A stretch of DNA of 64,000 nt, from positions 62,001-126,000 of the forward strand of contig NZ_PVNK01000263.1 of assembly GCF_002994615.1 (NCBI RefSeq). The letters are read 5' to 3'. A program made the position numbers and the translations under genes. This DNA comes from Enhygromyxa salina (GTDB lineage: Bacteria; Myxococcota_A; Polyangia; Nannocystales; Nannocystaceae). The notes beneath the pieces are model-generated. The model searched no databases, was not told where the DNA came from, and worked only from the letters and a program-made list of their open reading frames with translations. Shown piece by piece: positions 37,255 through 48,801 of the stretch. Numbering within the stretch: position 1 is the stretch's first letter; each line of letters starts with the position of its first letter.

Positions 37255-37734
37255 TCAGCTGCGCTCGGTGCCGGAGTGGGCCGCGAAGACCGTCGAGCAC
37301 ATGTCGGACAGGGCCGCGTCGTCGGTCTCGACGGCGACAAGGACCTTTCCGGCGGCGAGCTCGGCCTCGAACTCGCGCAGGGGCTTCTCGGGCTCGGAGG
37401 CCCCGGAGATGGCCCCGAGCAGGCTCCCGTACATCGCGCCGGTTCCAGCGCCGAGGGCGATCGCGGCCAGGGGCCCGAGACCGAGGATGCCGCCCGGCAA
37501 GAGCAGGAGCCCGCCGACCACAGCCCCGGTGGTGGCCGCGAGCACGGCCCCCTTGCCGGCCCCCTCGCGCGCGGCGGTCTCTGCCATCGGGAGCTCCTCC
37601 TCGTCGATGAGATCTCGGTGGACCAGGACGCTGCAGTGCTCGCCCTTGCAACCTCGCTCTTGGATCTCGTTGTAGGCCTTCAGCGCTTCATCGGGGTTGT
37701 TGAAGAGCGCGTAGACGTGTCGCTTGCTGGTCAT
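37255..37734 (-). CDS. Glycine-zipper stress protein, DUF1269/YflT-like
   Basis: A 159-residue protein. The N-terminal third (RHVYALFNNPDEALKAYNEI) resembles the ferredoxin-like YflT/heat-induced-stress N-domain, with Cys-containing GCKGEHCSVLVHRD; a central glycine-zipper pair of helices (GAVLAATTGAVVGGLLLLPG, LGAGTGAMYGSLLGA) may insert in the membrane; the C-terminus (GKVLVAVETDDAALSDMCST) again resembles the stress domain. Neighbours dealing with peroxide stress support a stress role. Function is not established. Confidence 0.75.
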   Translation of the reverse strand: MTSKRHVYALFNNPDEALKAYNEIQERGCKGEHCSVLVHRDLIDEEELPMAETAAREGAGKGAVLAATTGAVVGGLLLLPGGILGLGPLAAIALGAGTGAMYGSLLGAISGASEPEKPLREFEAELAAGKVLVAVETDDAALSDMCSTVFAAHSGTERS

Positions 37735-38145
37735 GATGTGTTCTCTGAATCAGATCTTGGGGGCGTCGAGCCTGGGCCTGGTGGAGGTCGGAGCTTCGCT
37801 GCCTCGCGTGGCGATAGGTTTACATCGTTTTGCCCCCTTGTCGCCGCAGAACTTGCGTTTCAGCGTGGGTCCGAGGCGACAAGGTCTTCCCCATGAGGGA
37901 AGGCACGAGAGCTTCTTGGGCTCGGGAGCGACGCCTCTCGAGGGCCCGCAAAAGGGCGCAGGGTCCCCAAGGGGAAGCGTGGAAGGCGCTCGGGCCCGCG
38001 TCGCAGGGCTTCGTAGTAGAAGAGCGTCAGCTGACGGTCTTTGAGGCGGTCGTCGGCGACCGAGTCCTCACCTGCGATTCATCCGAGCTCCCGACAGCGG
38101 CGAGTCCTCGGAGGCGTCGCACACCCACCACCCAAAGGAAGCACC
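37735..38145. other. Intergenic region upstream of the peroxiredoxin
   Basis: No gene supported. It contains a 10-bp inverted repeat, CCTTGTCGCC at 37836-37845 and GGCGACAAGG at 37875-37884, separated by 29 bp; its role is unknown. The peroxiredoxin promoter should lie in the distal half. Confidence 0.4.
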
Positions 38146-38802
38146 ATGTCACTTCGCATCAACAACATCGCCCCCAACTTCACGGCCGACTCCACCGCTG
38201 GAGAGGTCACCTTGCACGACTGGATCGGGGACGGCTACGCGATCTTGTTCTCCCACCCCAAAGACTTCACTCCGGTCTGCACGACCGAATTCGGCGCCGT
38301 CGCCAGGCTGGTGCCCGAGTTCAAGAAGCGCAACACCAAGGTGATGGGGGTGTCGGTCGACAGCGTCGAGGACCACCACAAGTGGAAGCGCGACATCGAG
38401 GCCTTCGCTGGCGCGCCCGCAGATTTCCCGATCATCGACGACACCTCGCTGACGGTCGCCAAGCTGTTCGACATGCTCCCGGCGGAGGCCTACCTCCCCG
38501 ACGGGCGCACGGCCAAGGACAGCGCGACCGTGCGGACCGTCTACATCATCGGGCCGGACAAGAAGATCCGCCTGATGATGACCTACCCGATGTCGGTCGG
38601 TCGCAACTTCGCCGAGATCCTTCGGGCGCTCGACGCCGTCCAGAAGACCGACGGTGCGCCCGTCGCAACGCCCGCCGACTGGACCCCAGGCCAGGACGTC
38701 ATCGTCGCACCGAGCCTCGACGACGCCGCGGCCAAGGACCGCTTCGGCGAGATCGAGATCCGGCTGCCCTACCTCCGGTTCACGAAGGACCCGGGCGCCT
38801 GA
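38146..38802 (+). CDS. 1-Cys peroxiredoxin (Prx6/AhpC-like)
   Basis: A 218-residue peroxidase that reduces hydroperoxides. The peroxidatic motif is HPKDFTPVCTTEF with Cys near residue 45; the extended C-terminal domain with TYPMSVGRNFAEILRALDA is that of the Prx6 (1-Cys) subfamily, and no AhpC-type C-terminal resolving VCP motif is present. AAGGAA lies 5 bp before the ATG. Convergent with an OsmC-type peroxidase gene. Confidence 0.93.
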   Translation: MSLRINNIAPNFTADSTAGEVTLHDWIGDGYAILFSHPKDFTPVCTTEFGAVARLVPEFKKRNTKVMGVSVDSVEDHHKWKRDIEAFAGAPADFPIIDDTSLTVAKLFDMLPAEAYLPDGRTAKDSATVRTVYIIGPDKKIRLMMTYPMSVGRNFAEILRALDAVQKTDGAPVATPADWTPGQDVIVAPSLDDAAAKDRFGEIEIRLPYLRFTKDPGA

Positions 38803-38833
38803 GCCCGCGCGCCCGAGCCTGGCCCCGGCGGCG

Positions 38834-39286
38834 TCATGCCTTCGGGCCGACCGGGGACCCAGGCTCGAGCTCCTCGACTGCGCCGCTGCTCCGGACCGCG
38901 ACCAGCGTCGCCTCGATCGGGCACGCGCGGGCGAGGGTGTTGGAGATGGTGCCGAACTTGTTGATGTTCCTCAGCAGCAAGTCGCAGCGAGACAGCGGCT
39001 CCTCCGTGTGCACTTCGAGCCGGTAGCTGGCGCGAACGATCTGCGGCGGGCGGTCCTGTCGCTCGAGCTCGACCTGTGCGGTCGCGCGCTCGTACTCAAA
39101 GGGCAGGAGCTGGCCAAAGCGCTCGACGTTCTTGAGCACGCACGCGGCGAGCGCGGAGGCGAGCAGGTGCGCGGGACCGGGGACTTGGTCACCCATGCCC
39201 CGGCTGCCATCAAAGGGGATCGTGGCGGCCAAGGTCGTGATGCGCCCTTCGCCGCCCGGTTGGTTTTCGCCGAGGGCTCGATACAC
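38834..39286 (-). CDS. OsmC/Ohr-family protein
   Basis: A 150-residue OsmC-fold protein. HLLASALAACVLKNVERF holds the first redox Cys and ARACPIEATL the second, as in OsmC/YhfA-type thiol peroxidases or redox proteins. GTG 39286 is the likely start. It could act against organic peroxides together with the convergent peroxiredoxin. Its first bases are close to the next lipoprotein promoter. Confidence 0.85.
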   Translation of the reverse strand: MYRALGENQPGGEGRITTLAATIPFDGSRGMGDQVPGPAHLLASALAACVLKNVERFGQLLPFEYERATAQVELERQDRPPQIVRASYRLEVHTEEPLSRCDLLLRNINKFGTISNTLARACPIEATLVAVRSSGAVEELEPGSPVGPKA

Positions 39287-39382
39287 GCCACCGTCCTACC
39301 ACAGCGGGCGAGGACCCTCCGGCTGGCCCGCCAACGGGCCTCGCTGTGGCGAGGTGCCTGAACTGTGGGCGATACTCCGGCC

Positions 39383-41092
<1,710 letters not shown>

Positions 41093-41123
41093 AGCGACGC
41101 GGCGCAAGGGGTATGCTCTCGGG

Positions 41124-41957
41124 ATGAATGAAGCCAAAGCCGAGGACTTGGCGGAGCCGCTCGCGCGCGCGTCGGTGCTGCTGTGGCTGCCGCTGGCCAC
41201 GACGCCGGGGGTGCTGGTGGGCGCGGGTGAGGGCGCGGCCGCGCTCGCGCGGTTTCGTGCTGCGATGCTCGAAGGCGAGGGCGACACGCTCGAGCGCAGG
41301 CTCGACGGGGTGATCGACCCGTCGCTGATCCGTGAGCTCGGGGTTGCGATTGCGGGAGCCAACGCGGCGATGACCGACGAGCTCGAGCATGGTCAGCTGC
41401 TCGAGCGTCTCGCAAGCGCGGCGCCCGGCGACGTCGCGCTGCGCGGGGTGCTGTGCGTCGCCCTCGAGGGTCGTCGGATCCTCCGCGCCCTCGATGAGGA
41501 TCACCTCGGGCTGATCCGCGAGCGTGGGCCCGGGCGCGCGAGTGAGCTCGTGGACCCAGGCCAGCCGGCGATCCTGCGGGAGCACATCGACGCCTCGGTC
41601 CGCGCGGGCCTGGCGATGATGGCGCTGCTCGGCGCGCTGACGAGCGACGAGCCGAGCGCCCACGCGTCGCTGCTCACGACCCTCGCGCCGAGCTGGCGAG
41701 AGTGGGCGAGCGCGAGCGTCGAGCTCGCGCTCGCGGCCGCGAGCTGGTACCGGCCCGGGCTCGCGCTCGAGCTTGGTCTCCACAACTACGTCGACGCGCC
41801 GCTGTTCGTGGCCGTCGCGCGCTGGCTCGACGACAACCCCGACAGCCCTGGCGCCGCGGTCGTCGGCTGCTGCGCCGACGAGCTCGCCAGCGAGCACGCC
41901 GAGGCCGGCGCCCGCCCGCTGCGCGCGACCCCCCAACGCAGGAGCCACGCACGATGA
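41124..41957 (+). CDS. Hypothetical helical protein coupled to a PIN-domain gene
   Basis: A 277-residue, soluble, mainly helical protein rich in Ala, Leu, Glu and Arg, without signal peptide or membrane segment. Local features are LARASVLLWLPLATTPGVLV, ELELALAAASWY-like helices and an acidic WLDDNPDSPG. No family recognised. It ends in a TGA overlapping the ATG of the PIN gene, so the two proteins are made together and may interact. Confidence 0.6.
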   Translation: MNEAKAEDLAEPLARASVLLWLPLATTPGVLVGAGEGAAALARFRAAMLEGEGDTLERRLDGVIDPSLIRELGVAIAGANAAMTDELEHGQLLERLASAAPGDVALRGVLCVALEGRRILRALDEDHLGLIRERGPGRASELVDPGQPAILREHIDASVRAGLAMMALLGALTSDEPSAHASLLTTLAPSWREWASASVELALAAASWYRPGLALELGLHNYVDAPLFVAVARWLDDNPDSPGAAVVGCCADELASEHAEAGARPLRATPQRRSHAR

Positions 41958-42391
41958 GCGCCGCGATCCTCCAGCCCGCGCTGGTCGACACCGACACCCT
42001 CCACCTCGTCGCGCGTGGGACCGACCCGGGTGTACGCGCCCGCGCGCGGGCCTACCTGGCGATCCACGGTCAGCTGACGATCTCGGCCCTCGCCGCCTAC
42101 GAGTGGGTCGCCGGCCACGTGCGCGTGGGTCGGGAGCACGGCTTCGCGCGGCTCGCCGAGCTCTGCGAGCAGCTGCCGGTCGACGCCGAGGTCAGCGAGC
42201 TCGCGGGTGAGCTCGTCGGCTGTGTCGAGGCCCAGGGGCTGCGCAGCGGCGCGCTCGACCCGGTCATCGCCGCGACCGCGATCGTCCACGATCGCGTGCT
42301 CGTGACCCGAGATCGGCGCAGCTTCGAGGCCCTGCGCGGGGCCGCCCAGACCCTCGGGCGCGAGCTGGAGCTCAGCGATTGGACCGGGTGA
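41954..42391 (+). CDS. PIN-domain (VapC-like) ribonuclease
   Basis: A 145-residue PIN protein. The four acidic residues of the Mg-dependent RNase site are present: Asp in ALVDTDTLHL, Glu in ALAAYEWVAGH, Asp in GALDPVIAATAIV and Asp in VLVTRDRRSFEAL. Size and order fit VapC toxins or related PIN nucleases. Unlike typical vapBC pairs, the gene upstream is 277 residues long and not a small DNA-binding antitoxin. The downstream 170 bp contain a short (GAGCTCGTC)-type repeat at about 42446-42475. Confidence 0.8.
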   Translation: MSAAILQPALVDTDTLHLVARGTDPGVRARARAYLAIHGQLTISALAAYEWVAGHVRVGREHGFARLAELCEQLPVDAEVSELAGELVGCVEAQGLRSGALDPVIAATAIVHDRVLVTRDRRSFEALRGAAQTLGRELELSDWTG

Positions 42392-42562
42392 GGGGCGCCG
42401 AGCTCAACTTGGCCTGGCAACGCGGCGATAGCGAAGCCGGCGGCGAGCTCGTCGAGCTCGTCGAGCTCGTCGAGGGTCGGGCACGCTAGCGACGCGACCG
42501 CCCCGACCCCACCAAGAGCTCTCAGGCGTGACCGCGAGCGCGGCCAAGGGTCCGCCGAGCGC

Positions 42563-44047
42563 TCACTTCCAGTGCTCGGCGATCTCGGCCTCGACGACGA
42601 TCGGGACCGTGTCGACGAGCTCGGCCATCGCCGCGACCATCGTCTCGACCACGATCTCGCGCCCGCGCTCGGCGTGCGCGGCCGGGACCTCGGCGAGGTA
42701 CTCGTCGTGGACGATCAGCACCCCGCGCCCGCCGATCTTCGCCAACGCAGGCTGGAGCCGGAGCACGGCGACCTTGAAGCCCTCGGCCGCGGTCCCCTGG
42801 ACCGGAATGTTGAGCGCCGAGTTGAACGAGAACTTCCCGGCGGGGAAGGTCCGGCGGCGGCCCATCGCGGTCGTGACCGTGATGTCCTCGTGGGTCCCAC
42901 GCCGCGAGAGGGCCCCGATCCGTCGGTGCCAGGCCGCGATCCCCGGGAAGGTGCGGAAGAAGGCCTCGCGGGCGGCGGCGGCCTGGCGCTCGTCGAGCTC
43001 GAGGCCGTAGGAGTCGCGGGCGTACTGACGAAAGCGGCGCGCGCCCATCCCGAACAGGAAGCCGAAGTTGACGGCCTTGGCGAGCTTGCGCTCGTGGCTG
43101 TCGATCTCGTGCTCGGGCTTGCCCGCGAGGTTGGCCGCGGTCGCGCGGTGGGGGTCACGGCCAGCGCGAAACACCGCGCGCAGGGCCTCGCAGGGCGCGA
43201 GGTGGGCGGCCACGCGCAGCTCGATCTGGGCGTAGTCGGCGATGATCAGCTTGTGGCCCTCGGCGGCCACGAAGCACGCGCGCATGCCCGGCGCGGTGTG
43301 CTCGGCGGGGACCTGCTGGAGGTTGGGGTCGGTGCACGAGAACCGGCCCGAGTCGGCGGCGAGGGGGTGGAGGCGGCAGTGGATCCGGCGGTCGGGGCCG
43401 ACGTAGTCCCGGGCCCAGTAGCGGTAGGTCGAGATCAGCTTGTCGAGGCGGGCGAGGCGGTCGCGGATCGGGCCCTCGGTTGGGGGCGGCTCGTCGGGCC
43501 CGAGCTCGGACACGATCTCGCTTCGCTCGCGGCCCCAGCTCGACGCGATCCGCTCGAAGCCGGCCGCGTCGATCCCGACCCCCGCCGTCTCCATGGCCAC
43601 CACGGCGGGCAGCAAGCTGCACTCGAAGGAGTAGACCCGCGCGAGCCGGCGGTCGCGGAGCGGGGGGGTCATCGCGCGCAGGAGCTCGGGCAGGGCGTCG
43701 GCCTCGCAGGCCAGGCGCTGGCCGATCGAGGCGCTGCTCATGAGGCCCTCGGGGAGCTCGAGCTCGAGCCACTCGCGGACCGATCGCTCGAGCGGTCGAT
43801 GGTCGCGTCGACGGTCGGCGCCCTCGCCGAGCAGCGTGGCCGCAACCGTCGCACAGCCAAAGCGCGGCGGCGCGGGCAGGCCGTGCTCGGCGAACACGGT
43901 CAGCGCTCGGTGGGCGTCGGCGAACACCAGGTAGGGGCAGGGCGTGGCCTGCCACAGGGGCGCGAGCAAGCCCGCGAGTCCGACCGATCGGTCTGGGTCT
44001 GTCGCGGCCCCGAGCTCGGTCAGCACCGGACGCTCGAGCAAGAGCAC
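42563..44047 (-). CDS. Family A DNA polymerase (3'-5' exonuclease-like/polymerase type)
   Basis: The polymerase domain is complete: motif A region KLIIADYAQIELRVAAHLA, motif B RKLAKAVNFGFLFGMG (O-helix) and motif C VLIVHDEYLAEVP. It resembles the bifunctional 3'-5' exonuclease/DNA polymerase group rather than housekeeping PolA: no 5'-nuclease domain is present. GTG 44047 is the first usual start, but the frame is open for 107 more codons (to 44368) and these read like an exonuclease-type N-domain (KALGLALDLRGHDGARLRSG), interrupted by a (Gly-Gly-Val-Pro)4 repeat. The true start may be a non-standard codon, or the 5' end may be damaged. DEDD-type catalytic residues seem absent. Confidence 0.85.
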   Translation of the reverse strand: MLLLERPVLTELGAATDPDRSVGLAGLLAPLWQATPCPYLVFADAHRALTVFAEHGLPAPPRFGCATVAATLLGEGADRRRDHRPLERSVREWLELELPEGLMSSASIGQRLACEADALPELLRAMTPPLRDRRLARVYSFECSLLPAVVAMETAGVGIDAAGFERIASSWGRERSEIVSELGPDEPPPTEGPIRDRLARLDKLISTYRYWARDYVGPDRRIHCRLHPLAADSGRFSCTDPNLQQVPAEHTAPGMRACFVAAEGHKLIIADYAQIELRVAAHLAPCEALRAVFRAGRDPHRATAANLAGKPEHEIDSHERKLAKAVNFGFLFGMGARRFRQYARDSYGLELDERQAAAAREAFFRTFPGIAAWHRRIGALSRRGTHEDITVTTAMGRRRTFPAGKFSFNSALNIPVQGTAAEGFKVAVLRLQPALAKIGGRGVLIVHDEYLAEVPAAHAERGREIVVETMVAAMAELVDTVPIVVEAEIAEHWK

Positions 44048-44430
44048 GGCGCGGGGCCCGGCCGGGTCCTCGCTGCCGGGGACGCCGCCGGGGACGCCGC
44101 CGGGGACGCCGCCGGGGACGCCGATAGCGAGGCCCTCGAGCCGCGCGCGCCGGGCATCGTCGCCGCTGCGCAGCCGAGCGCCGTCGTGCCCGCGCAGATC
44201 CAGGGCCAGGCCCAGGGCCTTGGGCCGAAGCGCCGCGATGCGCCCGATCGCCTCGCGCGCTCGCGCGGCGTCGTCGGCCCTGACGACCTTCGGAGTGGGC
44301 CACGGCGGTCGTGGCTCGGGCTGGCGCGGTGAGGCGATGGCCGAGCTTAGCAGGGGAAGGTTTGACGATCATTGCTCCGAATCCCGCCTGAGCCTGGAAC
44401 AAGGGCGCGGCGCGACCTAAGCACACAGAC

Positions 44431-45867
44431 ATGACCTCCACGCCCGCGCCCGAGCCCGACTCCCCGACCAGCCTGCCCGTCGTCGAGGACATCGGTCGCG
44501 CGCGCGCGGCCGAACGCGTGCATCGAGCCAAGCCGCCGGTCGACCCCGCGACCCTCCACCACCGCGAGCTCCTCGGCGGCGAGTTCTGGCGCAAGATCCC
44601 CGCCTACCGCGACGTCGACGAGGCCACCTTCCTCGACTACCGCTGGCAGATGAAGCACTCGGTGACCAAGGTCGCCAAGCTGCTCGCGGCCCTCCAGGAT
44701 CTCGCCGACGACGGCTTCATCGAGGACATCCGCGAGGGCTTTCATCACGCGCCGATGGCCGTGCGGGTCTCGCCCTACATGCTCGCGCTGATCGACTGGT
44801 CCGATCCCTACAGCGATCCGATCCGCCGCCAGTTCATCCCGACCAACTCCGAGCTGCTGCCCGACCACCCCAAGCTCGACCTCGACTCGCTCCACGAGCT
44901 CGCCGACGCCCCGGTCCCGGGCCTGACCCACCGCTACCCCGACAAGGCCCTGTTCCTGGCCCTCGACACCTGCCCGGTCTACTGCCGGTTTTGCACCCGC
45001 AGCTACGCCGTCGGCCTCGACACCGACGAGTTCGAGAAGGTCAGCCTCAAGCCCAACAACACCCGCTGGGATCGGGTCTTCGAGTACGTCGCCTCGCGGC
45101 CCGAGCTCGAGGACATCGTGATCTCGGGCGGCGACGCCTACAACCTGCGCAGCGATCACATCCGGGCGATCGGTGAGCGGCTGCTGGCGATGCCCAACAT
45201 TCGCCGCTTTCGCTTTGCGACCAAGGGCCCGGCCGTGATGCCGCAGAAGATCCTCACCGATCACCCGTGGATCGACACCCTCAGCGACATCGTCGAGCAG
45301 GGCCGCAAGCTCCACAAAGAAGTCTGCATTCACACCCACTTCAATCACCCCAACGAGATCACCGAGATCACCGAGCGGGCGATGAACAAGCTGTTCGAGC
45401 GCGGGATCACCGTGCGCAACCAGAGCGTGCTCCAGCGCGGGGTCAACGACGACGCCAAGGACATGGGCTTGCTGCTCAAGCGCCTCAGCCACGTCAACGT
45501 CCACCCCTACTACGTGTACATGCACGATCTCGTCAAAGGCGTCGACAACCTGCGCACGACCTTGCAGACCGCGCTCGACATCGAAAAGCAGGTCCGCGGG
45601 ATGACGGCCGGGTTCAACACCCCGACCTTCGTGACCGACGCCCCCGGCGGCGGTGGCAAGCGCGACGTCCACTCCTATGATTGGTACGATCGCGAGACCG
45701 GGGTCTCGGTCTACCGCAGCCCCAACGTCGATCCGGACGCGTTCTATTGTTACTTTGATCCGATCGATCTGCTGCCCGAGGGCGGCCGCGCGCGCTGGGC
45801 TGACCCCGGCGAACACGACGCGATCGTCAGCGAGGCGATCGAGAACGCGAAGCACCGTCCGAGCTGA
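44431..45867 (+). CDS. kamA: KamA-family radical SAM aminomutase
   Basis: A 478-residue radical SAM, PLP-dependent enzyme of the lysine 2,3-aminomutase family. The cluster motif CPVYCRFCTR gives Cys181, 185 and 188; the N-terminal part (FWRKIPAYRDVDEATFLDYRWQ, RVSPYMLALID) and HTHFNHPNEIT, MTAGFNTPTFVTDAPGGGGK are family hallmarks, the last covering the PLP/substrate region. Substrate could be L-lysine (beta-lysine as osmolyte or antibiotic precursor) or glutamate; EpmB-type lysine mutases are usually shorter. It is monocistronic, divergent from the DNA polymerase. Confidence 0.9.
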   Translation: MTSTPAPEPDSPTSLPVVEDIGRARAAERVHRAKPPVDPATLHHRELLGGEFWRKIPAYRDVDEATFLDYRWQMKHSVTKVAKLLAALQDLADDGFIEDIREGFHHAPMAVRVSPYMLALIDWSDPYSDPIRRQFIPTNSELLPDHPKLDLDSLHELADAPVPGLTHRYPDKALFLALDTCPVYCRFCTRSYAVGLDTDEFEKVSLKPNNTRWDRVFEYVASRPELEDIVISGGDAYNLRSDHIRAIGERLLAMPNIRRFRFATKGPAVMPQKILTDHPWIDTLSDIVEQGRKLHKEVCIHTHFNHPNEITEITERAMNKLFERGITVRNQSVLQRGVNDDAKDMGLLLKRLSHVNVHPYYVYMHDLVKGVDNLRTTLQTALDIEKQVRGMTAGFNTPTFVTDAPGGGGKRDVHSYDWYDRETGVSVYRSPNVDPDAFYCYFDPIDLLPEGGRARWADPGEHDAIVSEAIENAKHRPS

Positions 45868-46272
45868 GCTTGGTCCAAAGTCAAGCTGTCCCGGCGTTCA
45901 CGCGGTCGGGGGGCAGCTCGACCGCGCCCGATGCACGGGGCGATCTGAGTGAGGTTCGCTACACGCGCTTGCCCCCGCCGGGGCGGGGCCGCCGCTGCGA
46001 TTCGAGCTGCGCCTGCGCTGCGCGCAGCGTCGCGTGGCACCTCGAGCTTCACGCGAATGGGGCCGCTGAGAGCTCTGAGATATCCGTGGCTGCCAAGGTC
46101 ACCGTCGTCGAAGACCGCGCATCGATCGCGGAGCTCAGCTCGCGCCTGGTCCGAGCGCGCTCGCGCGCCGAGCTCCGGAAGTTCACCGATCCGTGGCAGC
46201 CGATCTCGCGCACGGGGTGATCCGAAACACCTTGGCTCGGGACCTCACCGCTGCGATGCTCGCGGCTTCATC
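45868..46272. other. Intergenic region with one weak open frame
   Basis: An open frame from 45870 to 46220 (116 codons) has a somewhat protein-like second half (AAKVTVVEDRASIAELSSR) but no ribosome binding site and a poor first half, so it is not called as a gene. Nothing else was recognised. The lipoprotein start at 46273 follows. Confidence 0.3.
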
Positions 46273-47349
46273 ATGATACGCGCACGACTTCAAACTACCT
46301 TCTCTTTGCTCTCGCTGACATGCCTGATGGGCCTTGCGCCTGCTTGTGGGGATGACGGCGCGACGAGCCAGGCTGACGACACAGGCAGCGAGTCGGACTC
46401 GGGGACCAGCGCGGAGGGGGACGGGGATGGTGACACTGGCGACGGAGACGGCGACCCCGGAGACGGGGACGGCGACCCCGGGGACGGAGATGGAGACGGG
46501 GACGGAGATGGAGACGGGGACGGAGACGGAGATGGGGACGGAGATGGAGACGGGGACGGAGACGGAGACGGAGACGGGGATGGAGACGGAGACGGAGATG
46601 GTGACGGAGATGGCGACGGAGACGGAGACGGCGACGGCGACGGGGACGGGGACGGCGACGGCGACGGCGACGGCGACGGGGACGGCGACGGCGACGGCGA
46701 CCTGGGCATGGTCGGCACCGGCGCGTTTTGGATCGACGCCACGGAGGTCCGAGTCGACGACTACGAGCAATTTCTGATGGCCGTCGATCCTCAGCTCGCG
46801 CCGCCAGAGTGCGCGTGGAAGAACGGCGACTTCACGCCCGGATTCTGGGACGATCAGCTCATGGACGACACCAGCAGGCCGGTCACCTATGTCGACTGGT
46901 GCGACGCCGCGACCTATTGCGCCGCCCAGGGCAAGCGCCTGTGCGGTCTCATCGGCGGCGAGCCGCCCGATCTCGATGACGTGGTCGACGAGGAGAACGA
47001 GTGGTACCAGGCCTGCACCAACGACGGGGTCAACGCGTACCCCTACGGCGATGCCTACGACGCCACGACCTGCAACGGCGCCGGGCTCGGAGTCGACGAC
47101 GTGGTCCCCGTCGGCTCGCTGTCCGACTGCGAAGGCGGCTACGCCGGGCTGTTCGACATGAGCGGCAACGTCTGGGAGTGGACCTCGGCCTGCGGGACGG
47201 ATGCCGTGCCCGATCCGGACCAGGAGTGTCGGCGGCGCGGTGGGTCCTTCGTCAGCGAGGCGAACGTGCTGCGCTGTGCGGTCGGCAGCCGGCGCACACG
47301 TGACTTTCGCGCCAGCAACACCGGCATCCGCTGCTGCCTCAACATCTAG
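46273..47349 (+). CDS. Sulfatase-modifying-factor-like lipoprotein with very long Gly-Asp linker
   Basis: A 358-residue lipoprotein. Signal peptide with lipobox LAPAC near residue 25, then a Ser/Glu segment and a Gly-Asp tract of about 95 residues (46420-46705), the longest in the window. The remaining 210 residues form an FGE-sulfatase (SUMF1/EgtB-type) domain: [54 protein letters not shown] and a final GIRCC. In secreted proteins of this kind the fold is often a non-catalytic binding domain. The TAG stop is part of a short palindrome related to the hairpin elements. Confidence 0.87.
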   Translation: MIRARLQTTFSLLSLTCLMGLAPACGDDGATSQADDTGSESDSGTSAEGDGDGDTGDGDGDPGDGDGDPGDGDGDGDGDGDGDGDGDGDGDGDGDGDGDGDGDGDGDGDGDGDGDGDGDGDGDGDGDGDGDGDGDGDGDGDGDLGMVGTGAFWIDATEVRVDDYEQFLMAVDPQLAPPECAWKNGDFTPGFWDDQLMDDTSRPVTYVDWCDAATYCAAQGKRLCGLIGGEPPDLDDVVDEENEWYQACTNDGVNAYPYGDAYDATTCNGAGLGVDDVVPVGSLSDCEGGYAGLFDMSGNVWEWTSACGTDAVPDPDQECRRRGGSFVSEANVLRCAVGSRRTRDFRASNTGIRCCLNI

Positions 47350-47392
47350 CAGTCCGGGCTGCTAGGTCCTGAATCGAGCGCTGCGCGCTCGA
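47347..47392. repeat. Terminal-palindrome relic and terminator hairpin after a stop codon
   Basis: TAGCAG-TCCGGG-CTGCTA (47347-47364) looks like the two ends of the 163-bp hairpin element joined without its body, and its TAG is the stop codon of the lipoprotein gene. Ten bases later TCGAGCGC-TGC-GCGCTCGA (47374-47392) repeats the core of the hairpin at 7992-8020. Together they probably end transcription. Confidence 0.55.
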
Positions 47393-47440
47393 GACGGACT
47401 GTGCGTGCCTCACGCCATTGCGAGCGGATACTCTCGCTCG

Positions 47441-48769
<1,329 letters not shown>

Positions 48770-48801
48770 GTGAGCCGGAAGCCGGGCGCCGAGCAGGCCG
48801 C

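Noticed and set aside
41702-41953. Longer N-terminus for the PIN protein
   Set aside because: The upstream 84 codons are Arg-rich shadow sequence of the overlapping gene, while ATG 41954 gives the normal PIN start.
46290-46742. Ser-Pro repeat protein on the minus strand
   Set aside because: It is the complement of the Gly-Asp tract of the lipoprotein gene and has no other coding signal.
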